From contig CANPVI010000036.1 of NCBI GenBank assembly GCA_947581665.1, forward strand, positions 1 through 10,627: a stretch of DNA of 10,627 bases, read 5' to 3'. The position numbers were made by a program, and so were the translations under genes. Under the pieces are notes generated by a model. That model saw nothing but the letters and a program-made list of their open reading frames with translations. It made no database searches and was not told the DNA's origin. The number at the start of each line of letters is the position of its first letter. Positions within the stretch are counted from its first letter, which is position 1. This document shows, piece by piece, positions 7,011 through 10,627 of this stretch. This stretch comes from an uncultured Atopobiaceae bacterium (GTDB lineage Bacteria > Actinomycetota > Coriobacteriia > Coriobacteriales > Atopobiaceae).

Positions 7011-7172
7011 GGTCGCCCTCCATGAGGTATCGCGGCGTCGCAGAGTGGTGCGTCGAGCGTCACACGTGCTTTGAGCTGCGCGTTTGGAGAGCGTTTGTGG
7101 CGAGCGACCCTCGATGTCCCGCTGCGTGGAGCGTGCGCTCCGCCGCTGGTTGCATCTCTCATGGGCATTGTA
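7011..7172 (-). promoter_or_regulatory. pur operon leader with candidate -10 box
   Basis: On the minus strand TACAAT (7167-7172) is a near-consensus -10, but no good -35 lies 16-18 nt upstream. If used, it gives a leader of about 150 nt before the purC GTG. The leader contains a compact GGAGCG/CGCTCC inverted pair near 7130 and the strong GGAGGG ribosome binding site at 7016-7021. I do not recognise a purine, ZTP or other known riboswitch, nor a T-rich attenuator. It separates purC from repeat array B. Confidence 0.35.
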
Positions 7173-7255
7173 GACGATGCCCTCCCCCACGCCCCAGACC
7201 CGAGCGAGCCTGCAACAAAACTCTGCACTTGCGCCGCGCCTCGCCTGCAGCCTGT

Positions 7256-7740
7256 CATCGAGCGCTCTCGGCCGCCCCTCTCCTGTCGCGTAGCGCTCTC
7301 GGCCGCCCCTCGCCTGTCATCGAGCGTTCTCGGCCGCCCGCAATGGCCTCATCACTCGATATCGTATGTCGCGTAGCGCCTTCGGCCGCCGTTTCTGCCA
7401 CGTAGGCCTCTCGGCCGCCCCACTCATCTGCCATGTAGCGCCTTCGGCCGTCCGCGATGTGGCACGTAGCCATCTCAGCCGCCTTTTCTGCCACGTAGGC
7501 CTCTCGGCCGCCCCACTCATCTGCCATGTAGCGCCTTCGGCCGCCCCAAAACACCCTCTTCGCGCCCGATGGATGGCATGGAGGGCCCTCAGCCGCCTTT
7601 TCAGGGCGGCCGAGAGGGCTACGTGCCAAATACGAAGGCGGCCGAGAGGGCTACACGGCGGAAAAGGCGGCCGAGAGGGCTATGCGGCAGTTCTGAGCAT
7701 GGACTTGATGAGCGGTGGGCGGCGGAGAGGGTTAGGCGGC
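7256..7740. repeat. Repeat array B: GTAGCGCCTTCGGCCGCC units, orientation switching near 7605
   Basis: About ten units of roughly 30 bp carry the core GTAGCGC(C/T)(T/C)TCGGCCGCC in forward orientation (near 7262, 7291, 7323, 7371, 7402, 7434, 7466, 7493, 7527 and 7578). At least three clear copies, GGCGGCCGAGAGGGCTA, follow in reverse orientation (near 7607, 7639 and 7667), with decayed ones at about 7723 and 7824. Spacer words such as CCACTCATCTGCCATGTAG recur between cores. I see no coding gene in it. The core GTAG-GCCTTCGGCCG is shared with array A on the other side of the pur operon. Confidence 0.85.
7392..7543. repeat. Exact 59-bp direct duplication within array B
   Basis: Positions 7392-7450 and 7485-7543 are identical over 59 bp at a period of 93 bp. 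Each copy holds two units (CCACGTAGGCCTCTCGGCCG and CCATGTAGCGCCTTCGGCCG). The other units in the array differ by several bases, so this looks like a recent tandem duplication or a gene-conversion product. Confidence 0.85.
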
Positions 7741-7896
7741 AGCGGAGTGACGAGAAGCGCGAACGCGCGGGCAGCGAAGAGGGCCATGTGGCAGGCGAGG
7801 AGCGAGCGATGCAATGGTGGCAGGGCGGCCGAGAGGACTCCATTGCGAGCGACGCGGAGATGGCGGCCACGGAGCGGCCACACAAGACACTATCGT
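7741..7896. other. Gene-free spacer between array B and the hairpin block
   Basis: Reading frames cross this stretch but show no start with a ribosome binding site and no recognisable protein. One diverged array-B unit (GGGCGGCCGAGAGGACTC) sits at about 7824. Otherwise I see nothing. Confidence 0.5.
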
Positions 7897-7920
7897 CAGA
7901 AGAGGCTGGAGCAGATGTTC

Positions 7921-7951
7921 CATCTGGCCTCGCGCAGCGCGAGGCCAGATG
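7921..7951. repeat. Perfect 15-bp-arm palindrome
   Basis: Arms 7921-7935 and 7937-7951 are exact reverse complements around a single central A, with core CTGGCCTCGCGC. With no real loop it is better viewed as a cruciform-prone site or protein-binding palindrome than as an RNA terminator, although a shorter stem with a larger loop could form in RNA. Confidence 0.8.
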
Positions 7952-7963
7952 CGTCTTTGTCCT

Positions 7964-8028
7964 GCCGTATGGAAGCGCTTGGGACGCGGCCGAAGACCAC
8001 GGTCGCATCCCAAGCACTTCCATACGGC
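7964..8028 (-). repeat. Long hairpin, fully paired only as minus-strand RNA
   Basis: Arms 7964-7988 and 8004-8028 (25 nt each) flank a 15-nt loop. Two positions differ: on the plus strand they are C-A mismatches, but in minus-strand RNA both become G-U wobbles, so all 25 pairs form. No T-run follows on the minus strand. It lies past the kinase terminator, so the strand assignment is inferred from pairing alone. Confidence 0.7.
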
Positions 8029-8129
8029 GCAAAAGAGTACAAGCCCGCACCAACTACGTTGAGCCGGACGGCAAGGTCTCGGATGGTCGTGGTCTTCGGC
8101 CCTCCGAACCGCACTCCATCCGGAGAGCT

Positions 8130-8163
8130 AAAACAGCAGCTCAAGGCCCACGCCTTGAGCTGC
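8130..8163 (-). terminator. Intrinsic terminator of the two-component operon
   Basis: Arms 8136-8147 and 8152-8163 form a perfect 12-bp GC-rich stem (GCAGCTCAAGGC) with a 4-nt loop. On the minus strand it is followed directly by TGTTTTAG, a short T-run. It sits 36 nt after the histidine kinase stop and is correctly oriented to end that transcript. Confidence 0.75.
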
Positions 8164-8199
8164 CACACTTTGATGCGGCCTCTTCTGGCGCAAAGGTCG

Positions 8200-9693
8200 T
8201 TACTCCGGCTGTGCGGGGATCCAGCCGTGGTGGCGGGGGAGGTGGATGGTGAAGGTGGAGCCGCGGCCCACCTCGCTCTCCACCGACACGAAGCCGCCGT
8301 GGCGCGCGACGATTTCGCGCACGAGCGCGAGGCCCACGCCGAGCCCGCCGGAATCGCGCTCGCGGCTCGCGTCGGAGCGCCAGAAGCGTGCGAAGATCCG
8401 CTCGAGATCCTCCTTCTCGATGCCCATGCCCGTGTCCGTCACGCTGATGAGCACGTCGTCCTTGTCCTGGCCCACGGCCACCACGACGTTGCCACCCTCG
8501 GAGGTGTAGCGCATGGCGTTCGAGAGGAGGTTCACCACCACCTGGCGCATGAGGTCGCGGTCCACGTCCGCGAACACCTGCGGGCGCGGCGCGTCAAGGC
8601 GGAAGCGCAGCGTGAGGCCCTGGTCGTCGAAGAGCTGCTCCTGGTTCGCCACGATGGTGCGCACGAGGCCCACGATGTCCGTGACCTCGGCGTTCACCGG
8701 CGTCGTGCCGTTCTCGATGCGCGAGAGGCGGAGCATCGCGTCCACGAGGCGCGAGAGGCGCCGCACCTCGCCCGCGATGAGCTCGAGGTGCTCGCCGTCG
8801 GCCGGCAACACGCCGTCTTGCATGGCCTCCACGTTCACGATGATGCTCATGAGCGGCGTGCGCAGCTCGTGGGCCACGTCGGAGGTGAGGCGGTGCTCGG
8901 TGCGCAGGTCCGTCTCGAGCTTTGCGGCCATCTCGTCGAAGGTGGCGCCGAGTTCGCCCAGCTCGTCGGTGCCGGTGAGGCCGGTGCGGGCGGCGAGGTT
9001 GCCGTTGCGGATGTCGCGCGCGGTGGTGGTGATGCGCTCGATCGGCCGCGCGATGCTGCGGCTCATCCACACGCCGAGGATCCACGCGAACACGATGGCG
9101 GCGCCTGCGGCGAAGGCGAGCGCGATGTAGGTATTGGCAAGGAACTGCGAATCGGCACTCGTGAGCAGCGGTTCGTCCGAGTAGGTCCAGATGCGCACCT
9201 GCCCCACCATGCGGCCCTCCACCGTGATGGGGACCTCCACAAGGGAATCCTCGCCTTTGCCATCCATGCCCTCGTCCTCGAAGAGCGGCGGCGTCTCCTG
9301 GAGCGGATCGGCGTGCTGGATGTTCTCGAAGACGAGCTCGCCCTCGGCGTCCACGACCTCGATGTTCACGTCGGTGGCCTCGGCGTTGCGCATCACGATC
9401 GTGCGGATGGCCTCGCGGTCCCACCTGCCGTCCGAGTAGTGGTCGGCGAGCGCGTGCGCGGTGATGGTCGCGAGCTGGCTCACGTTCGAGCGCGAGTACT
9501 CCGCGAACTCGCCCATGAACTGGAAGCGCAGCACGATGACGAGGATGATCACCGTCACGAGCGCCGTGAGGATGAACGACATCATGAGACGCAAGCTGAA
9601 GTTCAGCCGTCGAGCCCTCGCATGGCGCGGGCTCTCATAGCTCGCGCGTGGCGTGGCCTTGCGCCGCTTGGATTGTCTTCCCTTGAGTACCAC
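8200..9693 (-). CDS. Membrane sensor histidine kinase
   Basis: Partner of the OmpR-type regulator just upstream. The 497 residues comprise a basic cytoplasmic N terminus (1-35), TM helix 1 (about 36-57), an acidic extracytoplasmic sensor region (58-187), TM helix 2 (188-210), HAMP (211-262, with RPIERI and DELGELGATFDEMAAKL), and a HisKA domain with phospho-acceptor His275 in DVAHELRTP. The ATPase domain follows, with the N box NLLSNAMRYT (388-397), G1 DTGMGI (420-425), F box IFARFWRSD (433-441) and G2 GGLGVGLALV (449-458). All catalytic boxes are intact. The sensor region is not recognised, so the signal is unknown. The start is GTG 9693, the first possible start after an in-frame stop (the regulator's TAG, 27 nt upstream). 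It lacks a clear Shine-Dalgarno, which suggests coupling to the regulator's translation. Confidence 0.95.
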   Translation of the reverse strand: MVLKGRQSKRRKATPRASYESPRHARARRLNFSLRLMMSFILTALVTVIILVIVLRFQFMGEFAEYSRSNVSQLATITAHALADHYSDGRWDREAIRTIVMRNAEATDVNIEVVDAEGELVFENIQHADPLQETPPLFEDEGMDGKGEDSLVEVPITVEGRMVGQVRIWTYSDEPLLTSADSQFLANTYIALAFAAGAAIVFAWILGVWMSRSIARPIERITTTARDIRNGNLAARTGLTGTDELGELGATFDEMAAKLETDLRTEHRLTSDVAHELRTPLMSIIVNVEAMQDGVLPADGEHLELIAGEVRRLSRLVDAMLRLSRIENGTTPVNAEVTDIVGLVRTIVANQEQLFDDQGLTLRFRLDAPRPQVFADVDRDLMRQVVVNLLSNAMRYTSEGGNVVVAVGQDKDDVLISVTDTGMGIEKEDLERIFARFWRSDASRERDSGGLGVGLALVREIVARHGGFVSVESEVGRGSTFTIHLPRHHGWIPAQPE

Positions 9694-9720
9694 CGTCGCG
9701 CCCGCCCGCGGCGTCCGCCA

Positions 9721-10437
9721 CTAGCTGGCGTGCGCGTCTTTGCGCGGCACCTCGAAGCGATACCCCACCCCGTGCACCGTGTAGAGCCACTTTGGGTTGC
9801 GCGGGTCGTCGCCGAGCTTCGCGCGCAGGTTCTTCACGTGGGAATCGATCGTGCGCTCGTAGCCCTCGAAGTCGTAGCCGAGCACCTTTTCCACGAGCTC
9901 CATGCGCGTGTAGACACGGCCGGGGTAGCGCGCGAGCGTGACGAGGAGCTTGAACTCGCTCGCCGTGAGGTCCACGACCTTGCCGTCCACCGTGACCTTG
10001 TGGCCGGAGATGTCCACCACGAGGTCGCCGAAGTCGAGCACCTCCATCGGGGGCTCCTGCTCGTAGTGCACGCGGCGCAGGAGCGCCCGCACGCGCGCGA
10101 TGAGCTCGCGGGGGCTGAAGGGCTTCACGAGGTAGTCGTCCGCGCCGAGCTCGAGGCCCACGATGCGGTCCTCCACCTCGCCCTTTGCGGTGAGCATGAT
10201 GATCGGCACGTCGGACGTGTCGCGGATGGCGCGGCACACGCGCTCGCCCGAGAGCTTCGGGAGCATGAGGTCGAGGATGACCATGTCGAAGCTATGGCGC
10301 CCGAACTCCTCGAGCGCCGACTGCCCGTCGCCCACGCTGCGCACCCAGAAACCGTCGCGCTCAAGGTACGCGGCCACGGCGTCGCGAATGGCCTTCTCGT
10401 CTTCCACCATCAATATGCGCTTCGCTTCAGCAGCCAT
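9721..10437 (-). CDS. OmpR/PhoB-family response regulator
   Basis: DNA-binding regulator activated by phosphotransfer from the adjacent kinase. The 238 residues have a receiver domain (1-120) with acidic pocket Glu12/Asp13 (LMVEDE), phospho-acceptor Asp56 (DMVILDLMLP), Thr83 (MLTAKG) and Lys105 (DDYLVKPF). The C-terminal winged helix (about 131-235) includes LTASEFKLLVTLAR, RVYTRMELVEKVLG, the recognition helix RTIDSHVKNLRAKLG and the wing TVHGVGYRFE. All conserved residues are present, so it should be phosphorylatable. The start at ATG 10437 has GGAGG (10444-10448) 6 nt upstream; an in-frame ATG at 10509 would add 24 non-conserved residues. The target genes cannot be told from the window. 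Confidence 0.96.
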   Translation of the reverse strand: MAAEAKRILMVEDEKAIRDAVAAYLERDGFWVRSVGDGQSALEEFGRHSFDMVILDLMLPKLSGERVCRAIRDTSDVPIIMLTAKGEVEDRIVGLELGADDYLVKPFSPRELIARVRALLRRVHYEQEPPMEVLDFGDLVVDISGHKVTVDGKVVDLTASEFKLLVTLARYPGRVYTRMELVEKVLGYDFEGYERTIDSHVKNLRAKLGDDPRNPKWLYTVHGVGYRFEVPRKDAHAS

Positions 10438-10562
10438 GGCCACCCTCCTCGCCTCGGCATTTCTCAGTTCTACACATACCCACTCCAAGCGCCCCAACAC
10501 CCCACGCACAGGGTGAGTGGTGGCACGTACCCCCGCTTACGCGCACAAGTCGCCACCCGAAT
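10438..10562 (-). promoter_or_regulatory. Upstream region of the two-component operon
   Basis: Holds the ribosome binding site GAGGAGGG and, further upstream on the minus strand, weak promoter-like pieces (TTGGGG with TGTAGA 17 nt on, near 10470-10500). No convincing -10 box or operator is visible. It probably contains the operon promoter simply because a repeat block lies beyond it. Confidence 0.3.
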
Positions 10563-10627
10563 CCCTTATGCCGCGGACCCGCCAAGGCCCTTATGCCGCG
10601 GACCCGCCAAGGCCCTTATGCCGCGGA
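10563..10627. repeat. Perfect 25-bp tandem repeat, truncated by window edge
   Basis: The unit CCCTTATGCCGCGGACCCGC plus CAAGG (25 bp) begins at 10563, 10588 and 10613. The first two copies are identical and the third runs off the end after 15 matching bases. There are no spacers, so it is not a CRISPR. The core GCCGCGGACCC recurs in the repeats downstream of purL (1249-1303). Confidence 0.9.

Larger units (their letters stand above)
7897..8187. repeat. Hairpin-dense block bounded by inverted CAGAAGAGGC copies
   Basis: CAGAAGAGGC at 7897-7906 is repeated in inverse at 8178-8187. Between them lie a 31-bp palindrome (7921-7951), a 25-bp-arm hairpin (7964-8028), a 13-bp inverted pair (7988-8000 with 8089-8101) and a 12-bp-arm hairpin (8136-8163). 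No coding gene is credible. The block could be a non-autonomous mobile element, a structured RNA, or several independent terminator and repeat sequences. The boundary 10-mers are short and may be coincidental. Confidence 0.55.

Noticed and set aside
7256..7740. CRISPR array
   Set aside because: Cores are degenerate, spacing is irregular, spacer words are themselves repeated, orientation flips and no cas gene is present.
7569..8252. Plus-strand open frame across array B and the hairpin block
   Set aside because: It runs through inverted repeats and into the antisense of the kinase 3' end, with no protein-like conservation.
8594..9424. Second minus-strand frame within the histidine kinase
   Set aside because: It is an out-of-frame Arg/His/Gly-rich shadow of a kinase with all its catalytic boxes intact in another frame.
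10563..10627. CRISPR repeats at the right edge
   Set aside because: Copies are directly adjacent with no spacers; it is a simple tandem repeat.

Overview
The window is GC-rich chromosomal DNA, most likely from an actinobacterium. A Coriobacteriia relative is my best guess, based on GC-rich codon use, the three-subunit PurS/PurL/PurQ enzyme, a long SAICAR synthetase and abundant short GCCTTCGGCCG-type intergenic repeats. That placement is an inference; no marker gene in the window settles it. Every gene I accept lies on the minus strand, so transcription runs from high to low coordinates.

Layout from the right end: 10563-10627 is a perfect 25-bp tandem repeat cut by the window edge. An OmpR-type response regulator (10437-9721) and its membrane sensor histidine kinase (9693-8200) form a two-gene operon that ends in an intrinsic terminator (8136-8163). 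From 7256 to 8190 there is no credible gene. This stretch holds a dense array of ~30-bp GTAGCGCCTTCGGCCGCC-like repeats that flips orientation near 7605, then a block of strong inverted repeats (7897-8187). A purine operon follows: purC (7010-6087), a translationally coupled unknown ORF (6090-5722), a two-helix membrane protein of unknown function (5700-4969), purS (4865-4626), purQ (4538-3843) and purL (3827-1374).

PurS, PurQ and PurL together make FGAM synthase (formylglycinamide ribonucleotide to formylglycinamidine ribonucleotide), and PurC makes SAICAR later in the same pathway. Downstream of purL come three tandem 26-bp units, a 26-bp inverted repeat (1249-1303) and a second repeat array (685-1192), also arranged head to head. 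The left edge carries the start of a secreted protein (581 to beyond 1) with a signal peptide and a DHPEMFW motif reminiscent of bacterial transglutaminase-like surface proteins.

The pur genes are thus bracketed by two related, orientation-switching repeat arrays. The most unusual content is in the non-coding DNA: the two arrays, the GCCGCGGACCC repeat family near both window ends, and the hairpin block at 7897-8187. One of its hairpins pairs completely only in minus-strand RNA, through two G-U wobbles. The two unknown proteins inside the pur operon are the best protein-level leads.
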